Source of the DNA: Neoceratodus forsteri
Taxonomy: Eukaryota; Chordata; Ceratodontiformes; Ceratodontidae
Assembly: GCA_016271365.2 (NCBI GenBank)
Contig: CM028130.1
Coordinates: 474,430,001 to 474,494,000, forward strand
Reading direction: 5' to 3'
DNA length: 64,000 nucleotides
Under the pieces are notes generated by a model. The model made no database searches, was not told where the DNA came from, and saw only the letters and a list, made by a program, of their open reading frames with translations. Position 1 is the stretch's first letter. Each line of letters begins with the position of its first letter. Made by a program: the position numbers and the translations under genes. This document shows positions 43,049 through 54,299 of this stretch, piece after piece.

Positions 43049-44535
43049 TATAGATTTTTTTTATATATCCTGAAAGGGAGGAGCTAGATGATGACATCAT
43101 GAAGAGGGATGAAACACAGCATTTTAAACTGTAGTCTATTTTCCATTGATACACATTCATATACTGGGACTGAGAGAAGGAACATCTAAGAACACTGAAA
43201 GATTATAAGAAATACCTTAGAGAAATAAGTCTAACAGTTAGTAGGAATTTTACACTTTTAAACCTGTTTTGTTTTTAAGATTGTATGCGTGGGATATTTT
43301 GTTCTGTATTTACTGTTTACCAATTTTTATATATCTTAAAGTAAAGATACATAGTTTAAAACAGAAACTGCCTGGTGTGCCTTGAAACTTCTCTTTTTTG
43401 TAAGTGAAGCTTAGATGTTTAAAGTTGACACTGTGCTTAAGCTTATATGGTAGTACCAAATTGGAAAGGTAAGAGTAAATCTGAGGCCTTTATTAGAGTT
43501 TTTAAGAGTTCATTTTGTACACCTGGTTAGGTGCCCGTAGGTGAAAGTTATCAGGCCACCCGAAGAGCAGAATTATCTGAGCCTGTACATTGGGTACGCT
43601 AGCAATAGGTTCATAGTTTGAATCCCTCCAGAACTGAGACCAAAGGTTGATTCGAACCCACAAAACAGACAGGAGGGTTACCCTTTTTTCTGTTTCCTGT
43701 TCACAAGACTGCACTCGGAGGTTGGCACTGTGGGAGCAGAGGGCCTGACCTGCTGAGTGGGTATGTGACATTTATCACAACTTTGAATGGTATTAGCATT
43801 GAACAACTTTCTGTTTTTAAACATCTGGAGCTGTTCATTGACAGCTCTTTAACATATAGTTTTCATATTTCATAATTGACCAAGACTCTTCATCAGAGAT
43901 GGGGTGCATTATATAGGATCAACTCATTTTTGTTATCATCTACAACATTTTTGTTATCTCAAAGTTTTCTGCTTCTATTAATTGATTATGATTTATTGTT
44001 ATACTTTGCAGCTTAGGAGGTTGCGAATGCTAGGATTAAAGTTCTGTACAAGCAGGCTGTAAGATTTGCTATCCAACTTTCTGTATGCACTCACCATTGT
44101 GTACTTTTAAAAACTGTTCTATGGCCCACTTCAATTACCAGTTTTAAGATTCAACTTGGCACAATTGCTAGGAAAGTAATGGCTAGTCTTAATTATTATT
44201 TTCGATCAGATCTAACCTTGTTACTTTACATACTAGAGCGTCCTTGTCTGCTTTCTTCAATATTTCTACAATAAAAACTACCTTAGTTCAGAGAGCTCTG
44301 TTTCAGTTTCCTAGCTTTTATAATTCTCTTCCACATAATCTTGTTGCTGAAACCCTGAGCCTATCTGTTTAAAATGATGCTTGTAAAATATTTTTCAACT
44401 TTTCAGCAATGTAACTGTAGTTAAGCTTTATTGTTTGGATCTGTTTTACAGTTTGTTTTTTATGTTATTACAAGTTATTTTGTATGTTTGATGTATCTTG
44501 TTTTTGATGCCTTTGTTTGTTATTTGTAACTGGTC

Positions 44536-44577
44536 CCCATAAAAATCATAGAATCATAGAAGCTTGATGGTAGAAAA
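44536..44577 (-). mobile_element. 3' tail of minus-strand CR1-type LINE-I, left of H
   Basis: Minus strand ends TTCTATGATTCTATGATTTT, the classical CR1-style octamer tail. AGCTTGATGGTAGAAAA joins GGACCCATCTAGTCTGCCC at 50267 to give the usual continuous LINE 3' sequence once H is removed. Confidence 0.85.
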
Positions 44578-44790
44578 GAAAAAATTACTCACCTTAGTAA
44601 TTGGTTTCTTCTAATGGAGTTTTGCTGTATTCTGACATTATGCAGTTAGCCCCAGCATTTGAACTGCTCCGGAGAGGTATGAGTTAACTCCATGCCAGAG
44701 CATAGAATGTTGAGTTCAAGCTCAGTTCAAACCTCTGTCTGCTGCACTTTAAAGTGTAACCATTAGATTCTTACGAGCTAACACTAACTA
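44578..44790. repeat. Recombinase-side ITR of H
   Basis: GCAGTTAGCCCCAGCATTTG, AACTGCTCCGGAGAGG, AACCTCTGTCTGCTGCACTT are reverse complements of 50090-50235. Confidence 0.9.
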
Positions 44791-45150
44791 ACTATCCCCA
44801 CTATGTGGAAATTTTAAAATTCACTAGCCAAAAAGGCAACCGAATATTTTGGATCCTCAAAAAACTCGAGTCAAGAAATCCAAAACAAAAACTAGGTAGT
44901 GAACAAAAATAATTACCAAAACATCTAAATAGCCCACTCCCCTGTCTAAAAAGGGAGAGTGCAAAGTACACCGGAGGTGCAACATTAGCCTACCAGCCCA
45001 CTTCCCAAAAACCAGGTTCTGAGAGGGAGGCGGGAAGGGAGGTCAGAATACAGCAAGACTCCATCAGAAGAAATACAATTACTAAGGTGAGTAATTTTTT
45101 TTCTTCAAACAACATGCAGTCTTGCTGTATTCTGACATTCTGAACTACAA
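44791..45150. repeat. 3' spacer and ICR of H
   Basis: Spacer without genes to about 45030. The ICR then reads GTCAGAATACAGCAAGACTC, AATTACTAAGGTGAGTAATT, TTCTTCAAACAACATGCAGT, CTTGCTGTATTCTGACATTC, both ends of H joined in inverted order. Confidence 0.85.
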
Positions 45151-45179
45151 GCAGTACCTCCATGGAGGAAGGTATTGAA

Positions 45180-46265
45180 CCTATTTTGGGAATAGGCTCT
45201 GCAGTACTGCTGTACCAAACCTTGCATCATTCCTAGCTTGGATATCAGAGGTAATGCTTGGTTAATGTATGGACTGTTTTCCAGGTGGCTGCTTTGCATA
45301 TCTCTAATAAGGGTATATCTCTGGCAGCAGCCAGAGAAGCAGCTGTACCTCTAGTCGAATGAGCCCTCAGGCCTGAGGGGCACTTTTCCTAGTTTTTCAT
45401 AGCAGAATTGTATACAAGAGACAATCCACCTAGCAATAGTTCTTTTAGTAGCAGGTTTACCCTTTCCCACTTCACCACAGTGAGGAACAACTGGAGGAGT
45501 CAAACCTAAGTGCCTTAGTATGGTCAGTGTAGTAGCTAAGCGCCTTTTAACATCAAACTGTGTAATCTTCTCTCTCCCAAAGAAGAATGATCAGTGAAGA
45601 ATACAGGAAGAGACATGGATTGGTTCAAATGAAAATCTGAAACCACTTTGGGTAAGAACCTCCTGTTGGTTCTAAAGACCACCTGATCTCTATGGAATGA
45701 AATAAAATCAGGCTCCACTGACAGAGCTTTTAGTTCACTGATATGCCTGGCAGAGTATAACTACTCAGGAACACCATTTTCCAAATCAAGTACTTAAGCT
45801 CTGCTGAAGACAAAGGCTCAAAATGGGTTGCATAAGCTGAGCAATGCAAACATTAAGATCCCAAGCAGGAGTAGGATCCTAAATGGAGGATTGGTATAAA
45901 GTAATCCTTTGAAGAATTTACAGAAAGCGGGTGAGATGCCAATGAGGAGGCTTCCCACTGACAGAAAAGCAGAAACAGTTGGCAAGTGTACTTTGAGGGT
46001 AGCTGGTCTGAGGCCTAGGCCATTAAGATGAACCATGTAATCCAGAACTGGACAAGTCAGCAGTATCTGGGGATATATGCTTCTTGAAACACCAAATGCT
46101 GAATCTTTTCCATTTGGAGTTAAAAGTCTTCTGGTGGCAGGTTTTCAAGAGGCTTTCAGAATGTCCAGAACCCTTGAGACAGATGCAAATTTTCATATTC
46201 TAGCTCTTCAAGAGCCACGCCTTGAGATTGAGAGACCGAAGGTTGGGGCACCAGATCCTCCTCTG
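45180..46265 (-). pseudogene. Tyrosine recombinase of element H
   Basis: Minus-strand blocks: YMVHLNGLGLRPATLKVHL (46036 downward, open 72 aa), RHISELKALS-like codons near 45740, EPDFISFHRDQVVFRTNRRF (45715), a knuckle of frame changes, RAHSTRGTAASLAAARD (HxxR box, 45363) and KTVHTLTKHY near 45250 with the catalytic tyrosine. The HxxR and Tyr boxes survive, but frameshifts break the gene. Confidence 0.82.
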
Positions 46266-46269
46266 AGAG

Positions 46270-48060
46270 GAAGTTAACAGGTTGTGATTCCTGGGGGAGA
46301 GACAGGGGAAGATGGATTGATAGGGACAGCAACAGTGGATACCAAGGCTATCTGGCCCAGTCTGGAGCAATCAGGATCACTTTGCAAGACTGTGACCTTA
46401 TCTTGATCAGGACTTTGAACAGTAGAGGAAAAGGAGGAAGGGCATACAGAAATTTCCCCTCCCAATCCAGAATTAGAGCATCCAGAGGGACTGAACCCAA
46501 GACTGGGGTTCTGCAACAAAAGTGAGGAAACTGGTGATTGTCTGGCGCTGCAAAGAGATCTATATCTGGGGTGCCCCACCTTGAAAAGATCACTTTTAAC
46601 ACCATGGGATCTAGGGACCATTCGTGATGGCCCTTGGAAATCCTGCTCAATGCATCTGCTAGTACATTGTCCTTTCCTGGAAGGTGGACTGCTACCAGAG
46701 AGGTCTGTAGAGAATAAGCCAGGGACAATAACTTCATGGCTTCTGTGCACAAGGCCATAGACTGAGTGCCTCCCTGCTTGTTGATGTACCACATGGTGGT
46801 GGTGTTGTCTGTCCTGACCTGAACTACCTTGTTCTGTACTGACTCTGAGAAGGCTTGTAGAGCCAGGTACACTGCCCTGAGCTCCAGAAGACTGATGTGG
46901 AGAGAGACTCCTGAGGGACCACACTTCCTGAGCTGCGAGGGCTCCCAGGTGAGCTCCCCACCCCAGAGAGAAGTATCCATGTTTAGAACCACAGAATGAG
47001 ACCGAGTGATGAATGGAATCCCTTGCCTGAGGTTGTCCTGATCCACCACCATCGGGGAGCCTGGATCAGGGTCTGATTCACTGGAATAAGCTTGGTTAGA
47101 GGATCTTTTTTCTGAGACCAAAAAGCCCTCAAATGGAACTGGATGTCCCTCATCTGAAATCTGGCCCCTTGGACCACTGCAGTCGAAGCTGCCATGTGTC
47201 CTAGGAGTTGAAGGAAATGCCTTGCTGGTCGAGACACCAGAAGGTGGAAAGAGGAAGCCAGTTCTATAATGGCCTTTACCCTTGCCAGAGGGAGAAAGGC
47301 TCTTGCTTTGACAGTATCCAACTCTACCCCTATGAAGGTCAAGAGTTGTACTGGTTCGAGAACTGATTTGGGTAGACTGAGGAGGAATCCTACAGAAGTG
47401 AGCACTTGTTGGGTCACTTGCAAATTTGACTTGACTTGGTCTGGAGACTGCCCCACAATGAGCCAGTCATCCAGGTAGGGAATATGGAAATGTTCTGTCT
47501 CCTTAGAAAGGCCACTACTACTGCTAGGCAGTTTGTAAACACCCTTGGAGCTGATGTTAGGCTGAAGGGCATTGCTTTGAAATAATAATGCCCTGAAGGC
47601 AGTTCGAACCTGAGGTACTTTCTGTGGGAGCACCTGATGGGAATGTGAAAATAGGCATCCTTTAGGTCCAGGGAGGCTACCAGTCCCCTGGCCTTAGAGA
47701 GGGAAGAATTATTCCCAGAGTCACCATTTTGAATTTTGGCTTTACTAGGTGCATCTTTAAGTATCTTAAATCTAGGATTGGCTGCAACTCCCCTGTTTTT
47801 TTGGGGGGTAAGGAAGTATCTGGAGTACAGACCTTTGCCCTCTGAGGTGTGAAACTTTCTCTATGGCTCTGAGAGCCAGCAGAGATGAAACCTCTGCCTC
47901 TAGGGCAATGGTTTCGAAGATGTTTTAGGTGGAAAAGACCTGACCCTCAGCTTTGTAAATTTTTTGAAGCTGAAGGCCAGTCCCTGGCTTACTACCTCAG
48001 GACCCACTTGTCTGCTTTAACAGACTTCCAGTCCTGGAAGTAGTAAGCCAGCCTGCCTCC
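46270..48060 (-). pseudogene. RT / RNase H / Dam-like polyprotein of element H
   Basis: A long open stretch at 47121-46348 (257 aa) spans RNase H (HSVVLNMDTSLWGGELTW, LLELRAVYLALQAF, VRTDNTTTMWYINKQGG). It continues with the Dam-like segment IDLFAAPDNHQFPHFCCRT, LDALILDWEGKFLYALPPFP and VILIAPDWAR. Upstream, 47633-46983 has the RT active site YLDDWLIVGQSPDQVK (47470) and thumb (FLLSLPKSVLEPVQLLTFIG). The RT N-terminal part (47640-48060) is badly shifted. The RNase H DAS motif reads MDTS and the following GWG motif WGG, so they are altered. Confidence 0.85.
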
Positions 48061-48089
48061 TACAGGAATTGGGGAGTTGACCCGCGTTG

Positions 48090-49715
48090 ACACATCAGGG
48101 TGTCTGCTTGGCAGGAGCTTTAGACTGAGAGGAGGATGCAGCCCTGCTCACCCCCCTTCTGCCTCTCCCTCTGAAGAACCCCCTCTGAGGAAAAGAAGAG
48201 GAGGCCTCTGTCTGGTAGAAAGGCCTGTTAAAGGGCCTGCCCCTGCCCCTAGATTGCTGCTTTTGAGGCATTGCCTGCCTTTCCTTGGCCTGTGCACTCC
48301 TGTAGGTGGTCCTATACTCATCCATCTTTTTCATATAATTCTCTGTCTGCTCCCCAAACAGAGAATTCTCGATGACAGGGAAATCCATGGCCTTAGCCTG
48401 GGTGTCCTGTGATAGGCTAGTACATCTGAGCCAAGCCAGGCTCTGAAGAGCCACAGATGTAGCCATGATTCTTGATGACACATCACTGGAGTCCAAAGTA
48501 GCATGAAACTGGATCTTAAATGCCTCAATCCCATCAGCAGTCACCTCCTCCAGCTCCTTGGCCAGCTGGGGGGAAGGCCTGTTTAGCCAGCTCCAGAACA
48601 GTATCCCATTTGGACTTCTGGTATCTGGCTGTGTAGGCCATGTAGTTAGCCTGCCTGAGTCCCAAGGAGGATGCCATGTACTTTTTTTAGCCATGGCATC
48701 CAGCTTCCTAGAGTCTTTATCTGGGGGGTGTGAAGCCAAGGGTATGTTAGCCTTATCACAGGCGGCAGCCTGCACAACCCCAACATGACTGCATTGCTGA
48801 TACAAGTAGTCCATACCTGGGCCTGACAACATATACCTCTTGTCCATTCGCCTGTCCACAGGAGGCAAAGAATTTGGAGTTTTAAGTAATTTTTGTGTCT
48901 GTTTCCCAAAAGATTTGTGAAGGGGAATAGACAATCTCTTGGACTCTGGGATGTCCATCATCTCCACATAGTCTGGCTCCTCTTGCTCCTCAACAGCTTC
49001 ATCCAGAGGGAGCTGGATAGTTTCTGCCACTTTTTTGTAGAACATAAAGTGGGAAGGGACTCAGAAAGTCTAGGAGGGGAAACATCAGAAGGTCTGTCTG
49101 GGGAGATGTCCGGTTCTATGGGCTCATCCAGACCTTCCACACCATCATCATCATCATCATCATCTTCATCCCCCTCCAAATCCGGTTCATAAAAGTATCC
49201 AGGGGAATAATCCTGAATCAGGGGAACCGACCGAACCGAACGCCTACCGGAAGGCGTTGGATCAGCCGGAACCGAACGGAGCGATTCAACTATACTAATC
49301 GCTCTGGCAATTTCTTCGGTGACTGGACGATGAGGTTCTGGATCCGAACCAGCTGATTTCTCCTTTTTCTTTCTTTTTGTCAGAACCGACCCCTCAGGAT
49401 TGACTCTCTGTTTGCCTGAGGGAGTACGCCCAGATCAATGGGCACTCCTTCAGGTTCGGTCGGAACCAAACTGGGCTGGCCATCCAGGTCAGCAGACTTT
49501 TCGGCCTCCTTTTCCCTAAGCCTGACCAATCTTTTAGCCAGGATGGCTTTAGGGAAATTTTTACATGTTTGGCAGTCTGACTCCAGGTGGTCAAAAATCC
49601 AGACAATAAACACAGGTGGTGTGGGGATCAGCCTTAGCAAAGGCCTCTCCACACTCACTGCAGTGTTGAAACCCAGTGGGCCCGGTTTTTCTCTTGGGTT
49701 TCTCAGACGAAGCTA
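48090..49715 (-). pseudogene. gag of element H
   Basis: The 316-aa open frame 49045-48095 covers the conserved middle (DYVEMMDIPESKRLSIPLHK, KRYMLSGPGMDYLYQQCSHV, NSLFGEQTENYMKKMDEYRT) and the Arg/Gly tail (SRGRGRPFNRPFYQT). Just upstream is an acidic run, DEDDDDDDD (GAT repeats, 49143-49165). The N-terminus (49715-49580) has HCSECGEAFAKADPHTTCVY then CLDF and a stop in place of CLGFxHL. The start codon aligned with J's ATG reads ATA here. The role is inferred as RNA/DNA-binding particle protein. Confidence 0.83.
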
Positions 49716-50039
49716 TCCTACAACTTACCCTTTTTTCGGCAACAGCCAGGCAAGACCCCCTTATCGGTTCCTAACCGTGTCACGGGTGTTGGAAAAAAAT
49801 GATGAAACAAGTTTTTTTTTAGAACCGATAAGGACCGGTGCCTCACACTAAATTCAGACTGAAAGAAAAAACACCAAACAAAATACAGACAACCGGTTCA
49901 GTCAAACCGATTCAGATATAAGTTTTACAATTTCCACAAAATTCAGCACTAGTCCACTACCTAAAGTACTTATTGTACCGCAGACAGGGATCTGAACTGA
50001 AATTAAGTAAAATAACGGTTTAAACCGACGTTATTTACC

Positions 50040-50266
50040 GGACCGGACCGATAGCACAGGACAGATCTCCGGAGCGACTGTTCAGTTAGACAGAGTAAAG
50101 AATCTTACCGTTACACTTCAAAGTGCAGCAGACAGAGGTTTGAACCTAGCTCAAGCTCAACGTTCTATGCTCTGGCATAGAGTTAACTCTTTCCTCTCAG
50201 AAGCAGTTCAAGTACTGGGGCTAACTGCATAATGTCAGAATACAGCAAGACTTCATGTTGTTTGAA
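50040..50266. repeat. Gag-side ITR of H
   Basis: CGGAGCGACTGTTCAGTTAG, AAGTGCAGCAGACAGAGGTT, GGGGCTAACTGCATAATGTC, ending CTTCATGTTGTTTGAA. The stretch 49716-50039, between gag and this repeat, has AACCG/CGGTT-rich leader sequence and no gene. Confidence 0.88.
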
Positions 50267-51990
50267 GGACCCATCTAGTCTGCCCATCCCTTCCCTTTCA
50301 AATGCCCCCCTTCCTGCCTGCCCCTGCACTCCCAACCATACTCTGCCCCATATGCCTGTCTCAAACCCTCTTAGATTCCTCCACCGTTCCAGCCCCCGCC
50401 ACTTTGTCTGGCAGTCTATTCCAGGTTTCCTCCACCCTCTCTGTGAAGAAGCACCCCCTCACATTGCCCCTGTATCCATTTCCTTGCAATCTGAGGCTGT
50501 GTCCTCTAGTTCTGGCTCCCTTCTTCCTCTTTAGCAGACCCCCTTCTCCTATTTTATTTAGTCCCTTTACATATTTAAAGGTTTCAATTATGTCCTCTTT
50601 TCCTCCTCGTTTCCAGCATGTACAGATTCAGCTCCTTATACCTTTGCTCGTATGTCTTCACCTGTATACCCTGCACCATCTTTGTTTGCCCTTCTCTGAA
50701 CCCTCTCCAATGCATCTATATCCTTTCAGAGGTGTGGTCTCCAGAACTGAACCCCGTACTCTAGCTGCAGCCTCACCATAGCTTTATAGAGGGGCATTAT
50801 TATCTCCCTCCTTCTGCTAGTAATGCCCCTGCCTATGCACGCCAACATTCATAGAAACATAGAAGATGACAGCAGATAAGGACCACAAGGCCCATCCAGT
50901 CTGTCCATTTGCTGTTCCTGCCACCCTACTACACTGGAATCCTATCTTAAGGTTTGAGGTGACTATGATTCCCAGATCCCTTTCTTGTTCTGATTTTTGA
51001 CCCCCGCCTGTATCCTGCTTGTGTGTTTTACTCCCTAGGTACATCACAGCACACTTCTTGGAATTAAATTGCAGCTGCCACTTTCCAGCCCACTCTTTGA
51101 GTGTCTAAGGTCCTTCCTCATGTCCTCCACCCCCTTCAGGGTGTCCACCCTGTTGCAGATTTTTGTATCATTGGCAAATAGGCACACCCTCCCTCTCAAA
51201 CCCTCTGCAATATCACTGAAGTAGATATTGAAGAGGAGTGAACCCAAAACTGATCCCTGTGGCGCCCCACCTTACCTTGCCATCTCAGAGTGCACCCATT
51301 TAGTACCACCCTCTGAGTTCTCCCTGCTAACCATACCTCCACCCAGCTTGCTATTTTCCCTCCCAACCCCAAGCTTTCCATCTTGCTCACCAACCTCCTG
51401 TGGGGAACGGTGTTGAAGGCCTTGCTGAAGTCCAGATAGGCTATGTCCACTGCCCATTCCTGGTCAATTACCTGAGTCACCCAATCAAAGAACTCAGGTT
51501 GATCTGGCATGATTTTCCCATGGTGAAGCCATGCTGTCTGCTGTCCTGCAAGCCGTACTCCTCCAGGTAATCCACCACCCTTTTCTTGATTAGTGCCTCC
51601 ATTACCTTCCCCACTACAGACGCAAGGCTAACTGGGCGGTAGTTCTCCTTCAGCTCCCTGCTTCCTCTCTTGTGCAAGAGCACCACATCCACCCTCCTCT
51701 AGTCCTCCGGCACCTTCCCTGTATCCAGGGACAGATTGAAGAGCCTTGTCAAGGATGCGGCCAGTTCCCTCAATTCCCTGATCACTCTGGGGTGTAACCT
51801 GTCAAGTCCCATTGCCTTGTCCACCCTTAGTCTATCTGGCTCTGCCCTGATGCTATCCACAGTGAACGGGCTCTGAGCCACACATTTGCCCTTCCTCCCT
51901 GTGGACTTTAGCACTGGACATCTGCCTTCCTCCTCCTCCATGAATACCAAGCAAAAGTACTTTTTTAATGCCTCTGCCTTTATGTAGCAG
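50267..51990 (-). mobile_element. CR1-type LINE-I, 3' UTR and RT, minus strand
   Basis: Continues LINE-I across H. Minus-strand RT blocks: DRLRVDKAMGLDRLHPRVIR (51860), LSLDTGKVPED (51735), LLHKRGSRELKENYRPVSLA (51680), DSRQHGFTMGKSC (51550), AYLDFSKAFNTVPHRRLVSK (51445). The active site CLFANDTKICNRVD (about 51180) carries N for the first catalytic Asp. The C-terminal codons run to about 50400. The 5' limit near 51990 is uncertain. Stops and frameshifts throughout. Confidence 0.85.
50848..50962 (-). mobile_element. Short LINE 3' fragment nested in LINE-I
   Basis: CATAGAAACATAGAAGATGA and ATCCAGTCTGTCCATTTGCT form a reversed TTTCTATG-type LINE tail of about 110 bp inside LINE-I RT codons. 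Confidence 0.7.
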
Positions 51991-52134
51991 CTTTATGGGC
52001 AGAACTGCTCATGTATTTACCAGATTTTAAATAAATAAACCAACCAACTAATCAATCAACCAAGTAAATGGACCCCATAATGAAGAATAAAAGGAAAGTT
52101 TATAAACAAACTGATTTGTGTCTAAGTCTTATGT
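51991..52134. other. A-rich unclassified stretch
   Basis: AAATAAATAAACCAACCAAC and CAATCAACCAAG, low complexity. No gene. Confidence 0.5.
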
Positions 52135-52218
52135 TTTTATTTACTTAGTTTTTGTTGACCAGGTAGATGCAGTAGACAACTGAATGCCTATTTCCAGGCA
52201 TGATCCAGGCGAATTACA
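52135..52218 (-). mobile_element. Truncated tail of the tRNA-headed SINE
   Basis: Minus strand reads GCCTGGAAATAGGCATTCAG, then ACCTGGTCAACAAAAACTAA, matching the 3' end of the SINE at 31680-31760 (GCCTGAAAATAGGCCGGATT, ACCCGGTCAACAAAAAAACT). The head and core are missing. Confidence 0.75.
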
Positions 52219-52385
52219 CCATACAAGATTCAGTAAGTACAGTAGAACAATAAAACAAGACTAGGTGAAGTACACCATACAAGACACAATGAGCACAGTA
52301 GAACAATAAAACAAGATGATTAGGTGAAGTACCCCATATAAGATACAATTAATACAGTAGAACAATAAAACAACAAGATTAGGCA
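52208..52385. repeat. Three tandem copies of a 56-59-bp unit
   Basis: CAGTAGAACAATAAAACAA recurs at about 52240, 52296 and 52355, each preceded by a variant of TACACCATACAAGA. Directly adjoins the SINE tail. Confidence 0.9.
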
Positions 52386-52705
52386 AACTTTTCAAGGCAG
52401 GGAGCTGAATAGCACTGTTTGATTCTGTACCAGGCTGGTATTTTGCCTGGGAGGTATTTTTAAAACCAAGCCTTTTACTGCAGCCTTCTTGCTGGAAGGA
52501 AGTCCTGTTAGGACTATTTATATAGTGACAATAATAAGAGTGTCTGATATTTGCTTGGGGTAAACAGGCTAAAATAACTAGTATTTGTATAAGAATTCAG
52601 GCCACAGAGTTGTTAACTGACCTTTTAAGGGCAGTATAAAGCTCATTTGTTGGACAAAAGACCTTAACTGTTGTGAGGGAACTGGAAGTGGGCAGACACG
52701 CTAGG
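52386..52705. other. Unclassified stretch
   Basis: No gene or known repeat recognised before element J. Confidence 0.4.
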
Positions 52706-52915
52706 GAAAAATTACTTACCTTAGTAATTGTGTTTCTTCTAATAGAGTCTTGCTGTATTCTGACATATTGCAGTTAGCCCCAGCACTTGAACTGCTCCAG
52801 AGAGGAAAGAGTTAAATTCTATGCAGGGCATAGAACGTTGAGCTTGAGCTCGGTTCAAACCTCTGTCTGCTGCACTTTAAGTGTAACCGTCAGATTCTTA
52901 CAAGTTAATACTAAC
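52706..52915. repeat. Recombinase-side ITR of J
   Basis: TTGCAGTTAGCCCCAGCACT and CTATGCAGGGCATAGAACGT are reverse complements of 58310-58385. Confidence 0.9.
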
Positions 52916-53290
52916 TAACTAACCCCACTATGTGGAAATTGTAAAAAGTTTTACTAGCCAAAAAGGCAACCAAATATTTTGGACCCCCCCCTCAAAAGAC
53001 TCAAGTTGAGAAATTCAAAACCAAAAACCAGGTAGTGAAAAACTTATGACTATCAAAACAATAAAACATAACCCAACTCCCCCTCTTTAAAAAGAGGGAG
53101 TGCCCAAATGTACCCCTTGGGTGCAACACTGCACCTGCCAGCCCACTTCCCAAAAAACAGGTTCTGAGAGGGGAGGCAGGGGGGAGGTCAGAATACAGCA
53201 AGACTCCATTAGAAGAAACACAATTACTAAGGTGAGTAATTTTTTCTTCAAACAACATGAAGTCTTGCTGTATTCTGTCATATTGCAGAC
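52916..53290. repeat. 3' spacer and ICR of J
   Basis: The spacer has no gene. The ICR (53180-53290) reads GTCAGAATACAGCAAGACTC, ACAATTACTAAGGTGAGTAA, TTTTCTTCAAACAACATGAA, GTCTTGCTGTATTCTGTCAT. Confidence 0.85.
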
Positions 53291-53329
53291 TACCAAGCAG
53301 CACCTCCATGGAGGAGGGATTCAAATCTA

Positions 53330-54290
53330 TTTTGGGAATAGGCTCGGCAGTACTGCTGTACCAAACCGAGCATCACTCCTAGCCTGGATATCCAGAGAGT
53401 AATGCTTGGTGAATGTATGGACTGTTTTCCAGGTGGCTGCTTAACATATCTCCAGTAAGAGAATATCCCTGGCCGCAGCCAAGGAAGCAGCTGTACCTCT
53501 AGTCAAATGAGCCCTCAGGCCAGAGGGTGGTATTTTGCCTAGCTTTTCATAGCAGAATTGTATACAAGAGACAATCCACCTGGCAATAGTTCTCTTAGTG
53601 GCAGGTTGCCCTTTCCCACTTCAAGTGAGGAACAACTGGAGGAGTCAAACCTGTGTGCCTTAGTACACTCAATGTAGTAACTAAGGGCCCTTTTGACATC
53701 TAAACTGTGTAATCTTCTCTCCTGAAGAAGAATGATCAGTGAAAACAGAGGGAGAGACAAGGATTGGTTCAAATGAAAATCTGAAACCACTTTAAGCAAG
53801 AACCTCCTGTTGGTTCTAAGGGCCACCTTATCACTATGCAATGAGATAAAATCAGGCTCCACTGACAGAGCTTGCAATTCACTAATATGTCTGCCAGAGG
53901 TAATAGCTACCAGGAACACAGTTTTCCAAGTCAAGTACTTAAGCTCTGCTGAGGACAAAGGCTCAAAAGGGGGTTGCATAAGCTGAGCAATGCAAATATT
54001 AAGGTCCCAAGCAGGAGTAGGATCCCTAAACGGGGATTGGTATGAAGCAGTCCCTTGAAAGACTTACAAAAAACAGGGTGAGACACCAGTGAGGAGGGCT
54101 TTCCCATTGACAGGAAAGCAGAAACAGCTGACAAGTGTACTTTGAGGGTAGTTGATCTGAGGCCTAGGCCATTAAGATGAACCATATAATCCAGAACTGT
54201 AGACAAGTCAACAGTATCTGGAGTTATATGCTTCTTGGAACACCAAATGTTGAATCTTTTCCATTTGGAGTTATAAGTTTTCCTGGTGGC
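53330..54290 (-). pseudogene. Tyrosine recombinase of element J
   Basis: Open blocks: 54206-53931 (VLDYMVHLNGLGLRSTTLKV) and 53979-53539. The latter has ELKYLTWKTVFLVAITSG then RHISELQALSVEPDFISLHS, the first catalytic Arg intact, and RRLHSLDVKRALSYYIECTK. The HxxR box reads RAHLTRGTAASLAAARD (about 53505), and KTVHTFTKHYSLD (about 53420) holds the tyrosine. A stop lies between them (CQAATW codon changed). Good conservation otherwise. Confidence 0.85.
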
Positions 54291-54299
54291 AGGTTTTCA

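Larger units (their letters stand above)
42518..43770. mobile_element. Putative solo LTR
   Basis: 1,253 bp beginning TGTGACACTTAG and ending GGGTATGTGACA, inside LINE codons that rejoin across it. The flanking five bases are GTTAT and TTTAT (one mismatch). It includes a 64-bp direct duplication, a (TA)n tract, and near 43340 TAAAGTAAAGATACATAGTT and CTGCCTGGTGTGCCTTGAAA, which look like the R/U5 part of a vertebrate LTR. No coding region. Confidence 0.55.
40640..44535 (+). mobile_element. Jockey-superfamily LINE (not CR1-like), interrupted three times
   Basis: RT blocks in order: FYFRALTPLDVFGYISKMNP and VGIDELDYRLIKATADILCY with FPKLWKIHKVVPVHKSGSTA (40690-41030, open); YVDLTKALNLINHQPLIKAL (41784); VRVPQGSVLGPLFFN (42270); YTDDAVIYVGGGN (42335), the active site with both aspartates; LVLNASKTKCIVF (42438). 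The C-terminal part runs 43780-44380 (VFKHLELFIDSSLTYSFHIS, SVCTHHCVLLKTVLWP). It is cut by a retroposon (41040-41608), an unclassified block (41876-42185) and a putative solo LTR (42518-43770). Clade is uncertain; L2- or Rex1-like by motif style. No long intact frame. Confidence 0.72.
44578..50266 (-). mobile_element. Complete DIRS-like retrotransposon H (family I)
   Basis: 5,689 bp with both ITRs, ICR and all three genes on the minus strand. It begins GAAAAAAATTACTCACC and ends CTTCATGTTGTTTGAA, the same ends as G and J. Its host LINE can be rejoined with no duplicated base, so this insertion made no target duplication, as expected for tyrosine recombinase. Confidence 0.92.
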
